Assembly (NCBI GenBank): GCA_020348925.1 | Contig: CP070758.1 | Span: forward strand, 218,234 to 242,860 | DNA from: Gemmatimonadota bacterium | GTDB taxonomy: Bacteria > JBHIER01 > G020348925 | Direction: 5' to 3' | DNA: 24,627 bases | In this document: one piece after another, positions 9,401 through 17,493 of the stretch | Position numbering within the stretch: the stretch's first letter is position 1 | How the letters are laid out: each line of letters starts with the position of its first letter | Notes under the pieces: generated by a model | What the model saw: only the letters and a program-made list of their open reading frames with translations | Databases searched by the model: none | What the model was told of the DNA's origin: nothing | Translations under genes and position numbers: made by a program

Positions 9401-10869
9401 GCCGGGCCAACGGCGGCGCCTGGGCCGACTATGATAACGACGGTGACCAGGATATCTTTGTCTGGCTGAATGATTACGAGGTCCCTGCCAATGCCCTGGG
9501 GTATCTCTTTGTCAATAATGGAGACGGCTCTTTCACCAGGCTCTCCCCCGCTTCTTTCGAGTGCGACGCCTGCAGAGGGAACACCGCCGTCTGGGGCGAT
9601 TACGACCGGGACGGGGATCAGGACCTGTTCGTCGCCCGGGCCATGTGGGAGCTGGGGCACACCGACAATTTGCTCTTTCGAAATAACACCTCCGGAAACC
9701 ACTGGCTGGTCGTGAAGCCCACCGGTGTTTTATCGAACCGATCGGCCATCGGCGCCAAGGTCAGGGTAAAGGCGACCCTTGGCGGGAGCCCTGTCTGGCA
9801 GATGCGCGAATTGAGAAGTCAGACAGGCGCCCATGCCCAGAGTCCCCTGGAGACACACTTCGGCCTGGGGGATGCCACCATCATTGACTCGATAAGAATA
9901 GAATGGCCCAGCGGCATGGTCGACATTCTGACCGACGTGAATGTCGATCAATTCCTCGTCGTTACCGAAGGAGAATTCGGCGACCTGGACGGTGATGGCA
10001 TTGCCGACATCATCGACAACTGTCCCAATAATCCCAATCCTGATCAAGAGGATAACGATGCCGATGGTGCAGGCGATATCTGCGACAACTGTCCGGACGA
10101 CGCCAATCCGGATCAAGCGGATGCCGACAGCGACAACACCGGTGACGCCTGTGACCTTTGCACCGACACTGACGGCGACGAATACGGCGATCCTGGCTAT
10201 CCGGCCAACACGTGCCAGGAGGACAACTGTCCGACCGTCCATAACCCGGATCAGGCTCAAGCCGAACAGGGCAACATCAACTGCGACGGCGGAATCAACG
10301 TGCTGGATGTGCTGGCAACCATCAACCACATCTTGGGCATAACGCCCCTGGTCGGTGCCCCCCTCGACCGAGCCGACTGCAACGGCGACGGCGGCGTCAA
10401 TATTTTGGACGCTCTGGGTATCATTAACGTTATCCTCGGTACAGGCGAATGCGAACCAACAACCGCAAAACCCGTTCTCACTTCCAAAGTCATCCAGTTC
10501 TGCGAGTCGTTGGAGTCCTCTCTCACTCCTGAGCAATTTTCTCGGTTCATGGCGCTTGTGAGGGGAGAATCCCAAACTCCTGCGGAGTATGCTCTCTCCC
10601 AGAACTATCCCAATCCTTTCAACCCCTATACAGAAATCAGGTATCAGATCCCAGATGTGAGATTGCCCGCCCACACCACCCTGAAGATTTTCAACACTCT
10701 CGGACAGGAGATCCGGAGGTTAGTGGATGAACCTCAGGAGACCGGGTATTACACTGTTACATGGGATGGCAGGGATGAACACGGTCATCCCGTGAGTTCA
10801 GGCGTGTACTTCTACCAAATAGTTGCGGAGGATTTTTACAAGACGAGGAAAATGTTGCTCTTGAAATAA
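6421..10869 (+). CDS. Giant secreted protein with SBBP propeller, FG-GAP/VCBS propeller, ASPIC/UnbV, TSP3, dockerin and T9SS domains
   Basis: ATG 6421 follows GGAGG (6411-6415) and encodes signal peptide MKITSLVLIIAVGIMISANA; an in-frame GTG at 6409 lies upstream of that site and is less likely. The product is 1482 residues. A DUF7948-like domain (~30-245) is paralogous to that of the previous gene. Seven SBBP units follow (~254-710), then seven FG-GAP/VCBS units (~711-1090) with the core [16 protein letters not shown]. Next are an ASPIC/UnbV domain (~1093-1183, with AIGAKVRVKA and IRIEWPSG), TSP3-like repeats (~1187-1280), dockerin (~1283-1344), linker and sorting domain (~1397-1482, [13 protein letters not shown]). 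The Asp-rich loops suggest calcium binding. By family this is a surface adhesion or binding protein; no catalytic site is visible. The central ~2.4 kb looks more GC-rich than the ends. Confidence 0.9.
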   Translation: MKITSLVLIIAVGIMISANAQIFENQVSTSGKDNTALTTETRLSSQMASLHIPFIANDGQYDEQVAYSARTFGGTVFITHDGDIVYALQHVQRDNTLSGVALREQFVRFSRFRITGENLSNATINSFTGNDRSMRTRNIPAYDLVNLGEVYEGIIVKLKAHGNNVEKLFCVQPWADPGDIRVELSGGDGLRVNPAGELEAMTPHGTVSFTKPIAYQEAFGQRFFVEVAYRVHGNEYGFSVGNYNPELPLIIDPLLASTFLGGSGDEVAWPSAGLAVDGEGNIYVAATTYSADFPATTGTYMIDHQGGNTDVVLCKFDGDLSTLLAATYLGGNSDDGTPFIAIDGDGNIFVTGETSSSDFPTTPGAFRETRPGLVDVFVAKFSNDLTTLLASTYLGGSVRDDHAKIAADDLGHVFVTGRTQSSNFPVTEGAFDESHNPGYDVFLSKLSNDLTTLHASTFLGPGCADDRPAIDLDHDGNPVVTGTTESFSFPTTPGAYQESFGGQLDIYVAKLNDDLSALVASTFIGSASFEMGYGVAVSSDNSVFVTSHPTASYPTTPGAYQTTFGGGVADAGVAKLDADLTTLVASTYIGGNANDAAISVALDNDGNVLVSGYTDSPDFPVTPSAIDPDYNGSDDGFVAKLSPDLSTLLTSTFLGGSASDDANAVTINDEGTIIISGSTASTNFPTTSGAYDESQNGGRDVFVALLDFSPFTRVTDGVVVTDGGLSVGACWVDYDGDDLPDLYVVNDGNDEISRNNFLYHNEGDGTFTRVHDQPMANDGASSYGASWADYDNDGDIDVVLANFKGYANVLYVNDGFGHFTADVANPISQDAAGSTSPSWIDYDLDGDLDLFIANSSNDLDEYPPFENFLYRNDEGTFTRITTGDLVTLARHTYGNCWGDYDSDGDPDLVNSNNMPEPLDLFRNDGSGTFTRLPTDVFGSVSANGGGAAWADYDNDGDLDLFVANFWPGPSFLYRNDGDGSLTNLIGHGLGLVSGRANGGAWADYDNDGDQDIFVWLNDYEVPANALGYLFVNNGDGSFTRLSPASFECDACRGNTAVWGDYDRDGDQDLFVARAMWELGHTDNLLFRNNTSGNHWLVVKPTGVLSNRSAIGAKVRVKATLGGSPVWQMRELRSQTGAHAQSPLETHFGLGDATIIDSIRIEWPSGMVDILTDVNVDQFLVVTEGEFGDLDGDGIADIIDNCPNNPNPDQEDNDADGAGDICDNCPDDANPDQADADSDNTGDACDLCTDTDGDEYGDPGYPANTCQEDNCPTVHNPDQAQAEQGNINCDGGINVLDVLATINHILGITPLVGAPLDRADCNGDGGVNILDALGIINVILGTGECEPTTAKPVLTSKVIQFCESLESSLTPEQFSRFMALVRGESQTPAEYALSQNYPNPFNPYTEIRYQIPDVRLPAHTTLKIFNTLGQEIRRLVDEPQETGYYTVTWDGRDEHGHPVSSGVYFYQIVAEDFYKTRKMLLLK
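6603..6678 (+). repeat. 76-bp tract identical to 3428-3503
   Basis: Second copy of the perfect match (offset 3175). Identity islands among diverged flanks are the pattern expected from gene conversion between tandem paralogues, or from strong local constraint at DNA level. Confidence 0.9.
9988..10286 (+). repeat. ~300-bp near-identical TSP3-dockerin segment, copy 1
   Basis: This stretch aligns without gaps to 12548-12846 in the next gene with only scattered substitutions. It covers the TSP3-like repeats and the start of the dockerin. Both genes also resemble each other strongly in the sorting domain (around 10630-10710 and 13195-13275). Confidence 0.88.
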
Positions 10870-10928
10870 GCCTCGGCGGATTTCGAAAAACTCTTTTCCC
10901 AAATCCTGGAGATCAAGGGGAGGATTGA

Positions 10929-13430
10929 ATGAAGCATATATTTCCAAGAATATCGGGTACACTTTTATTATGGGCAGGAGGAATGGTTTCGATTTTCATG
11001 CTGGCTCCCGTTTTCTCCACATCCCAGGTTACCCAACTCACACATGATCCGGAATGGGCGAAACATCCTGTTCGGTCACCGGACGGCTCGGCAATAGCCC
11101 TTGCGTCAGACGAAGTGATACATCTTGAGCACGATGATCAATTCACCCGAATCTATGAGGGTGATCTCGTCACCGACGGCGGCAGCTCACAAGGCGTGAG
11201 CTGGATCGATTACGACAACGACGGCTATCTGGATCTGTTCGTCAGTAATCTGATCTGGCCCACCGGTCAGGACAACTGGTTATATCATAATAACGGCGAC
11301 GAAACTTTCAGTAAAATCACTGAGGGAGATATCACCCATGACGGTGGTCTATCGCGGACCAGCACCTGGGGCGATTGCGACAACGACGGCGATCCGGACT
11401 GCTTCGTATCGAACTGGCCGGATGAACGCAACTTTCTCTATCTCAACGACGGCCATGGCACCTTCACAAAGGTCACTACGGGGGAAATAGTCAATGAAAA
11501 CAGGGGTTCCCCGGCCGCCGCTTGGGCCGATTACGACAACGACGGCGACCTGGACCTCTTTGTGGCCAATTACGGTCCAAATTCCCTGTTTCGAAATGAC
11601 GGTGAAGGATTTACCAAAATCACGAGTGGGGATATCGCGACCGATGTCAGTGATTCGTACAGCGCAGCCTGGGGTGATTACGACAACGACGGCGACCTCG
11701 ATCTCTTTGTGACCTCCAACTACGGAAACCTGAATAACTATTTCTATAAAAATAACGGGGACGGGACCTTCGAAAAAGTCACCGGTCAGAATATTGTCAG
11801 CGACGGCGGAGAATCCTTTGGTGGCAGCTGGGGTGATTACGACAACGACGGTGATCTGGATCTCTTTGTGCCGAACATCTCGTACTCGACCGACGGCAAC
11901 AATTTCCTGTACAACAATAATAGTGACGGAACTTTCACCAGAATCACGCAGGGCGACATCGTCAATGACGGCGGATACTCCTTCGGCAGTGCCTGGGGCG
12001 ATTACGATAATGACGGCGACCTGGATCTGTTCGTGTCGAACTATCCCGATGGGGGACAAAGCCGAGACTTCCTTTACGAAAACAATGGGGGTGGGACCTT
12101 CTCAGGCGTAACGGGTGAAGGAGTCGTTACCGATGAAGGAGCCTCATACGGGGCCGCCTGGGGTGATTACGATCGGGACGGCGATCTGGATCTGTTCGTC
12201 GCCAAATTCGCGGATCAAAACGAGAACAATACCCTCTACCAGAACAATGGGAGTAATAATAACTGGATCAATATAAAATGTGTGGGAACGATTTCAAACA
12301 CTTCGGCCATCGGGGCAAAGGTTCGCATCAAAGCGTTCATTTACGGCACTCCTACTTGGCAGCTCCGTGAGATCTCAGCACAAACAGGATACTGCAGCCA
12401 AAACAGCCTCAATGCTCATTTTGGTTTGGCTGACGCGACATTAATCGACTCAATCAAGATCGAATGGCCCAGCGGTACGGTTGATATCCTGACCGATATC
12501 GATGTCAACCAATTTGTAATCATAACAGAAGGTGAGTGCGGTGATTTGGATGGAGATGGCATTGCCGATGGAAACGACAACTGTCCCAATAATCCCAATC
12601 CTGATCAAGAAGATAACGATGCCGATGGTGCAGGCGATATCTGCGACAACTGTCCGGACGACGCCAATCCGGATCAAGCCGATGCTGACAGCGACGACAC
12701 CGGTGACGCCTGTGACCTTTGCACCGACACTGACGGTGACGGTTACGGCGATCCCGGCTATCCGGCCAACACGTGCCAGGAGGACAACTGTCCGACCGTC
12801 CATAACCCGGATCAGGCTCAGGCCGAACAGGGCAACATCAACTGCGATTCCGGTATCAACGTCCTGGATGTACTGGCCGCCATCAACCACATCTTGGGTA
12901 TAACGCCCCTGATCGGTGCTCCTCTCGACAGAGCCGACTGCAACGGTGATGGAGGCGTCGATATTTTGGATGCCTTGGGTATTATCAATGTCATCCTGGG
13001 TACAGGTGAGTGTGCCCCAAATTCTCTGAAACCGCTCGTCACTCCTGAAGTCATTCGGTTCTGCGAGTCCCTTGAGCCCTATCTCCTTTCTGAAGAGTTC
13101 GCCCTGTTCATGTCTCTGGTGAAAGCTGAGTACCAGACTCCTGACGGGTACTATCTCTCCCAGAACTATCCCAATCCCTTCAATCCGCATACAGAAATGA
13201 GATATCAGATCCCAGATGTGAGATTGCCCGACCACACCACCCTGAAGATTTACAACATTCTTGGACAGGAGGTGCAGACGTTGATCGATGAGGTCCAGGA
13301 ACCGGGTTATTACACTGTCATATGGGATGGTACGGATGAGAGAGGTCAAAAGGTGAATTCAGGTGTGTACTTCTATCGGTTAACAGCGAAGAACTATTGT
13401 CAGACAAGAAAAATGTTGCTCGTAAAATAA
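10929..13430 (+). CDS. Secreted FG-GAP/VCBS propeller protein with ASPIC/UnbV, TSP3, dockerin and T9SS domains
   Basis: ATG 10929 follows GGGGAGG. The 833-residue product begins with a hydrophobic export signal (~1-33). A short segment (~34-58, [10 protein letters not shown] and SPDGSAIAL) resembles a single TolB/PD40-type blade. Seven FG-GAP/VCBS units (~71-437) carry the motif [14 protein letters not shown]. An ASPIC/UnbV domain (~443-535), TSP3-like repeats (~536-635), dockerin pair (~637-697), linker and sorting domain (~748-833, [13 protein letters not shown]) follow. The order from FG-GAP onward is the same as in the preceding gene, so it is a shorter paralogue without the SBBP half. 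Probably a calcium-stabilised surface binding protein; ligand unknown. Confidence 0.9.
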   Translation: MKHIFPRISGTLLLWAGGMVSIFMLAPVFSTSQVTQLTHDPEWAKHPVRSPDGSAIALASDEVIHLEHDDQFTRIYEGDLVTDGGSSQGVSWIDYDNDGYLDLFVSNLIWPTGQDNWLYHNNGDETFSKITEGDITHDGGLSRTSTWGDCDNDGDPDCFVSNWPDERNFLYLNDGHGTFTKVTTGEIVNENRGSPAAAWADYDNDGDLDLFVANYGPNSLFRNDGEGFTKITSGDIATDVSDSYSAAWGDYDNDGDLDLFVTSNYGNLNNYFYKNNGDGTFEKVTGQNIVSDGGESFGGSWGDYDNDGDLDLFVPNISYSTDGNNFLYNNNSDGTFTRITQGDIVNDGGYSFGSAWGDYDNDGDLDLFVSNYPDGGQSRDFLYENNGGGTFSGVTGEGVVTDEGASYGAAWGDYDRDGDLDLFVAKFADQNENNTLYQNNGSNNNWINIKCVGTISNTSAIGAKVRIKAFIYGTPTWQLREISAQTGYCSQNSLNAHFGLADATLIDSIKIEWPSGTVDILTDIDVNQFVIITEGECGDLDGDGIADGNDNCPNNPNPDQEDNDADGAGDICDNCPDDANPDQADADSDDTGDACDLCTDTDGDGYGDPGYPANTCQEDNCPTVHNPDQAQAEQGNINCDSGINVLDVLAAINHILGITPLIGAPLDRADCNGDGGVDILDALGIINVILGTGECAPNSLKPLVTPEVIRFCESLEPYLLSEEFALFMSLVKAEYQTPDGYYLSQNYPNPFNPHTEMRYQIPDVRLPDHTTLKIYNILGQEVQTLIDEVQEPGYYTVIWDGTDERGQKVNSGVYFYRLTAKNYCQTRKMLLVK
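12548..12846 (+). repeat. ~300-bp near-identical TSP3-dockerin segment, copy 2
   Basis: Collinear with 9988-10286 in the previous gene, same length, a small number of mostly single-base differences. Points to recent duplication or conversion of the C-terminal module. Confidence 0.88.
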
Positions 13431-13470
13431 TTCAGGGAGGATGGGCGCACTTAAAACCTTTGCACCCGAA

Positions 13471-13476
13471 AGGAGG
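13471..13476 (+). promoter_or_regulatory. Strong Shine-Dalgarno that fixes the start of the UGA-containing gene
   Basis: AGGAGG lies five bases before ATG 13482. The alternative GTG at 13626 has no purine-rich site before it. This supports initiation upstream of the in-frame TGA. Confidence 0.85.
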
Positions 13477-13481
13477 AGACC

Positions 13482-15839
13482 ATGAGAAAGGCATTCATTT
13501 TTATGCTGTTCTCAGTTGCTTTGACCTCAGCTATCCTGGGCGAAGCGCAAGCCGCCCAGCGAATGGTTCTGGCCGAGCTCTTCGCCAACAACTCTTGAGT
13601 ACCTTGTGGCGTAGCGGCCCCCCGTGTGAGGGTCCTTGAAGAAAATTATCCCGAAATCCTGACTATGATTCAGTATCACCCTTGGTGGCCAGATTCCTCC
13701 GAAGTTTTCTACGTGGCCAATAGGCATGAAAATCGCGCCCGAAATATGTATTACGACAACGAATTTTTACCCCACCTTTTTCTTGACGGATTCATTGACG
13801 CCAGTAATGACCCGGGGGACGACACCTGGTTCAACATGGTCACCGACAGGGCTCAGGTGGAGAGTCCCCTTGAGATGAACCTTGAAATCGATTTTGACGG
13901 ATCGGGCGGCACCGTGTACGCTCACATCACCGCCGAGGAGGCCATTACTCAATCCGATCCGGTGATCCACTTTGTTCTCACCGAATCGGAAATCGAACAT
14001 GAGGCGCCCAACGGTATCTCTCTCCATCACAACATCATGCGCAAAATGCTCCCGGACGAGAAGGGTGAATCTTTCACGATCCAGGCGGGCCAGTCACTCA
14101 ATCTCTCACGAGAATTCATTCTCCAGCCCGAATGGGTGCCTGAGAGCTGCGCTTTTGTTGTTTTCATTCAGGATAATGTGACCGGCGAAGTGCTCCAGGC
14201 AGCGAGGTCGAGGATTTTCACTTCGATCTCGATGATGACTTACAGTCTCACCGAGCCGGATGGAGATGGTGATGGAAATTTCGAGCCCGGGGAAACCGTA
14301 CATCTATTCCTCTCCCTGATGAACTTCGGCCCTCTCGCTACGGATGTTTCGGTTCTCTTGACTTGTGATGATCCGGATATCTCACTTCTGACGAGTGGAA
14401 TTCAGTTTGAAGATATCCCCCTCAACACCACAATGGACAACTCTGCTTTCCCCCTCATTTTCCAGATCGACCAGTCCGTCGGGGCCCACTATACGACTCT
14501 GACTGCTGAAGTGACGGCCAATGGTGGGCAGGTTTCATTTCAGGAGAGCATCGAAATTCTTGTGGGAAAACCCGAAATCCTCATCGTGAACGACGATCAC
14601 CTTCCTCCTCCCTACTCCTGGGACTATGATGCCGAGGGCTTGTACCGAAGGGCCCTTGACGACAGAGGCGAAACCTATCACGTCTGGAATACGCAGGTAT
14701 CCGGTACGCCGGAGGGATACCTGCTGCAGGAGTATGAGATCGTAATCTGGTTCACGAGTGTGTCTGACTTCACTCTGAATACGGAGGATGAAGCTGCTCT
14801 GACATCATTCCTGGACTCAGGCGGTCGTCTCATCATCAGCGGCGAGGACATTGGCGCTGATCTGGCATCCTCAGACTTTCTGAGCGAACACCTTCATGCC
14901 CAGCTCATGAGCGACAACAGCAGCAATCCCATTCTCTCCGGAGTACAGGGAGACGTCATCAGCGGGAACGTATCCTTCATGTCCATCAACGGCATCGAGG
15001 GGGTGAATAATCGCCCTGACGTGATTGGGCCGCTCTCAGGGGCCACGCCGTTTTTCACCTACGGTGTCTCAGGTGAGCCGGCCGCCATTCGGTACGGAGG
15101 TGACTACAAAGTTGTCTATTTTGCCTTCGGTTTCGAGGGCATTTTGGACTTCTATAACGCGGAGAACAGTTCTACCCTGAGAGCCGATCTCATGCAAAAC
15201 ACACTGAACTGGCTGAGACAGGAGTTTACACCCCAGGTCGGTGATGTGAACGAGGACAGTGCAGTCGACATACTCGACGTGTTGTGGGTGGTGAACATCG
15301 TCCTTGGGATAGACGTACCAACATCCGGACAGGAGTGGGCAGCCGACTGCAACGGCGACGGGGGAATCGACATCTTAGACGCATTGGGCATTATTAACGT
15401 GATTCTCGGGACGGGCGCATGCTCCTCGACAACTGTGAAACCAACACTCACATTTGAAGTTATGCAGTTTTGTCAATCGTTGAAATCGTACCTCTCCCAT
15501 GAGGAATTTGATCGGTTCATGACTTTGATCAAGGGAAATGCGCAGGTTCCAGTTGAGTTCCACCTTGCTCAGAACTATCCCAATCCCTTCAACACCAACA
15601 CAGAGATCAAATTTCAGATACCGGTTGAAACATCCATGCCGCACGTTACACTAATTGTCTATAACCTTCTCGGTCAGGAGATAAAAACCTTGGTGAACGG
15701 GTTGAAGGAACCGGGTGTTCACACTGTGACCTGGGATGGGAAGGATAACTTTGGAAGCGGTGTTTCCAGCGGTATGTATTTCTATCGCTTCAAAGTGGGC
15801 AAATTCATGGCCATGAGGCGCATGATACTGTTGAAGTAA
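13482..15839 (+). CDS. Candidate selenoprotein: thioredoxin/Omp28-like secreted protein with UxxC motif, dockerin and T9SS domain
   Basis: ATG 13482 has an ideal ribosome binding site and a signal peptide ending in GEAQA. Codon 39 is TGA (13596-13598) inside LAELFANNS-TGA-VPC, followed in the same frame by 746 open codons. The position matches the first Cys of a CxxC in thioredoxin-fold proteins of the Omp28-related type, so the natural reading is Sec39-x-x-Cys42. The fold continues with YHPWWPDS and the cis-Pro-like PHLFLDG (~97). Next are a beta-rich region (~135-245), a CARDB-like region (~245-360, with GDGNFEPGETV), a ThuA/glutamine-amidotransferase-like domain (~363-580, EILIVNDDH and GGRLIISGED), dockerin (~586-647), linker and sorting domain (~694-785, [11 protein letters not shown]). 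If TGA is a stop instead, this is a disrupted gene and the GTG at 13626 would give a 737-residue product with no signal peptide. Role is probably extracytoplasmic thiol/selenol redox chemistry; the substrate is unknown. Confidence 0.75.
13596..13640 (+). promoter_or_regulatory. In-frame TGA (Sec39) and candidate bacterial SECIS hairpin
   Basis: After the TGA, 25 nt lead to a hairpin. CCC (13621-13623) pairs with GGG (13630-13632), enclosing loop GUGUGA (13624-13629). The lower pair GG (13616-13617) with CC (13634-13635) lies across an asymmetric internal loop. Alternatively GGCCCC pairs with GGGUCC around an 8-nt loop. Bacterial SECIS elements typically have a small apical loop starting with GU some 16-37 nt after UGA, which this fits. 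The stem is short and imperfect, so it remains a candidate. Confidence 0.5.
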
Positions 15840-15900
15840 GGATCAATTCATTGAAGCCGAAGCACGGGGATCTTACAAAGAACAGACCTGACAAAACCGA

Positions 15901-16968
15901 ATGAACAACAGATCCAACACAAAATTAGTCCACGCATTGGATCCAGGGGTAATAACCACACTCCCGGGGCGGAGACCTTTCGTGAGGAGGGAATTCTTAA
16001 TAAAGCTCTTCATTTTCTCCTCCATATTCGTACTGAGTGTGGACACGCTTTATAAATATTACCACGGTATAACCTATTTGAAGAGAGAAGATTGCATCCT
16101 CTATGCGATACTTCCGAAGTGGGCTTTCATTCTCTTCGAACACTTCATCGAACTCATCCTTATCGTGGTCGTCGCCATTTTCGCGGCGGCCATCATCGAA
16201 AAATACTTCATCAGATTGAAGAAATTCATCCCAAAAAACACGCTCTCAGCCTTTATCTATGCCTCGGTCATACCGGTCTGTTCCTGCAGCGCCATTCCTC
16301 TCGTGCCGGCCATGAAAGACAAGCTCCCTTTTCGGGCCATCATCACCTTTGTCGTTGCAGCACCTCTTTTGAATCCGTACATCATTATGCTTTCAGTGAC
16401 TGTTTTGGGATTACGATACGCCCTGGTGAGGATTTTTTGCTCGTTCATTCTTGCAGTGGCCTCCGGATATATAGCAGAGATGCTGTACAGGCGAATGAAA
16501 CATCAGGAGCTTGGTGTCTGGAACGGCTGTCATACCAGAGAAAACTGCATGGCGGAAGGGAAAAGTGTTTATGAAGATACGTTCATGATCTTCAAAAAAA
16601 TCTTTCCCTTCCTGATCGTTGCCGGCGTTCTGAGTGCTGTTTTCGACCAGTTTGTTCCAAGGCATCTCTTTGACAATTACGATCTGAGTAATCATTTCCT
16701 CGGAACCGGTCTCGTCATCCTCATTGGAGTACCCGTCTATTTCTGCAACGGCGCAGATGTTCTGTTCTTGCAGCCACTATTGCAATACAGCCACTTGCCT
16801 CTCGGAACAGCTATGGCCTTCTCTCTCACCTCGACCTCTGTCTGCATCTCATCACTGATCCTGCTGATTAAATTTATCGGGAAAAAACTCACCTTAACCA
16901 TTTTAGCCAGTGTTGTCATCATAACCTTCTTGTTGAGCCTCGGAATCCAACTCATCTCAATGGTATAA
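15901..16968 (+). CDS. ArsP/DUF318-family permease
   Basis: This 355-residue integral membrane protein belongs by motif to the ArsP_1 (DUF318) permease family. It has hydrophobic segments at about 33-50, 73-100, 115-135, 146-170, 173-195, 235-250, 266-283, 303-323 and 328-352. The hallmark VCSCSAIPLVPAMK (CSCS at 127-130) and the later VYFCNGADVLFLQPLL are visible. A cytoplasmic or periplasmic loop at ~207-218 contains NGCHTRENC, a Cys/His cluster that could bind metal or thiol-reactive ligand. Relatives export organoarsenicals or are predicted metal or metalloid effluxers; the substrate here cannot be told. No clear ribosome binding site precedes ATG 15901, so the start is uncertain. It stands 61 bp after the surface-protein cluster and ~550 bp before tupB, and belongs to neither block clearly. 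Confidence 0.85.
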   Translation: MNNRSNTKLVHALDPGVITTLPGRRPFVRREFLIKLFIFSSIFVLSVDTLYKYYHGITYLKREDCILYAILPKWAFILFEHFIELILIVVVAIFAAAIIEKYFIRLKKFIPKNTLSAFIYASVIPVCSCSAIPLVPAMKDKLPFRAIITFVVAAPLLNPYIIMLSVTVLGLRYALVRIFCSFILAVASGYIAEMLYRRMKHQELGVWNGCHTRENCMAEGKSVYEDTFMIFKKIFPFLIVAGVLSAVFDQFVPRHLFDNYDLSNHFLGTGLVILIGVPVYFCNGADVLFLQPLLQYSHLPLGTAMAFSLTSTSVCISSLILLIKFIGKKLTLTILASVVIITFLLSLGIQLISMV

Positions 16969-16986
16969 TCGACGGACGTTTTGATC

Positions 16987-17008
16987 GCCCGGTTTACGTA
17001 TGCCGGGC
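16987..17008 (+). terminator. Possible weak terminator hairpin after the permease gene
   Basis: GCCCGG (16987-16992) pairs with CCGGGC (17003-17008) around a 10-nt loop, 19 bp after the permease stop codon. The following bases are A/T-rich but not a T tract, so termination strength is doubtful. Confidence 0.35.
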
Positions 17009-17338
17009 AAATATAGTTACACGTATATATATCCCTACTCTGTTCTGTCCTAATACCTCCCAAAGGAAATCCCTATACGATCAAGATTAAGATACCAGTT
17101 TCGTCCTTCGGCGACGCTCTTTATCTTTTATAACGTAACCGTTTGACGTAACCGAAACGGGCCACGTTGAATGATCTGTCTGGTTAATATCATCTTAAAG
17201 AAGGCATCCCATGGTTCATCACATTCGCACCTATTGCATGGTCATTCCTTATTCTACGGGGCAGGCATCGTAACCGTAACCTTAACCCTATCCCTAAATG
17301 TGCATCCGTGGCAAAGAATACGGATAAAAAGAAACTCC
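17009..17338. other. Non-coding gap before the tup promoter
   Basis: I see no convincing gene here. A frame of 81 codons at 17171-17416 lacks a ribosome binding site and family features and overlaps the promoter and the start of the leader. The nonamer ACGTAACCG occurs twice, 13 bp apart (17133-17141 and 17146-17154), and a third GTAACCG follows near 17270. These could be binding sites for a regulator of the transport genes, but nothing proves it. Confidence 0.5.
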
Positions 17339-17367
17339 TTGACTTTACATCCAAAAAAGGATATTTT
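17339..17367 (+). promoter_or_regulatory. Sigma70-type promoter for the tup leader
   Basis: TTGACT (17339-17344) and TATTTT (17362-17367) are separated by exactly 17 bp in an A/T-rich context. Transcription would begin near 17374, placing the structured leader described next at the start of the transcript. Confidence 0.6.
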
Positions 17368-17414
17368 AAGGTTTCGAAAATATCTCAGAGCCATTGTGTC
17401 TAAAGGACTTCCAT

Positions 17415-17493
17415 GATACGATGGCCGACAGGGCAGATGGGGGAAACTCCGCTGCCTCCCGTGTTTGGAAAGGAGATGCGAAGGGATAAAGTC
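17415..17493 (+). ncRNA. Moco/Tuco-riboswitch-like leader
   Basis: The leader contains CCGACAGGGCAG and CTGCCTCCCGTG. GGCAG (17432-17436) pairs with CUGCC (17452-17456), and inside it GGGG (17439-17442) pairs with CUCC (17447-17450) capped by a GAAA tetraloop. The GCCUCC element after a GNRA-capped hairpin is reminiscent of the molybdenum/tungsten cofactor (Moco RNA motif) riboswitch, which by established knowledge sits upstream of oxyanion transport and pterin cofactor genes. Its position directly before an intrinsic terminator and tupB fits transcriptional attenuation by cofactor. The match is from memory of the motif, not from a covariance search. Confidence 0.65.

Noticed and set aside
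8983-9702. 239-residue minus-strand frame
   Set aside because: It is the mirror of the repetitive Asp-rich FG-GAP codons of the plus-strand gene. Similar shadows occur at 9730-10674, 11349-12059 and 12450-13349.
13626-15839. GTG-initiated 737-residue gene as the true coding region
   Set aside because: It has no ribosome binding site and no signal peptide, and starts inside a thioredoxin-like fold. The upstream in-frame ATG has all of these.
17270-17300. Telomere-like run (GTAACCTTAACCCTATCCCTAA)
   Set aside because: It is a short imperfect resemblance in a bacterial context with no repeat array.
17171-17416. 81-residue open frame before tupB
   Set aside because: It has no ribosome binding site or recognisable motif and overlaps the promoter.
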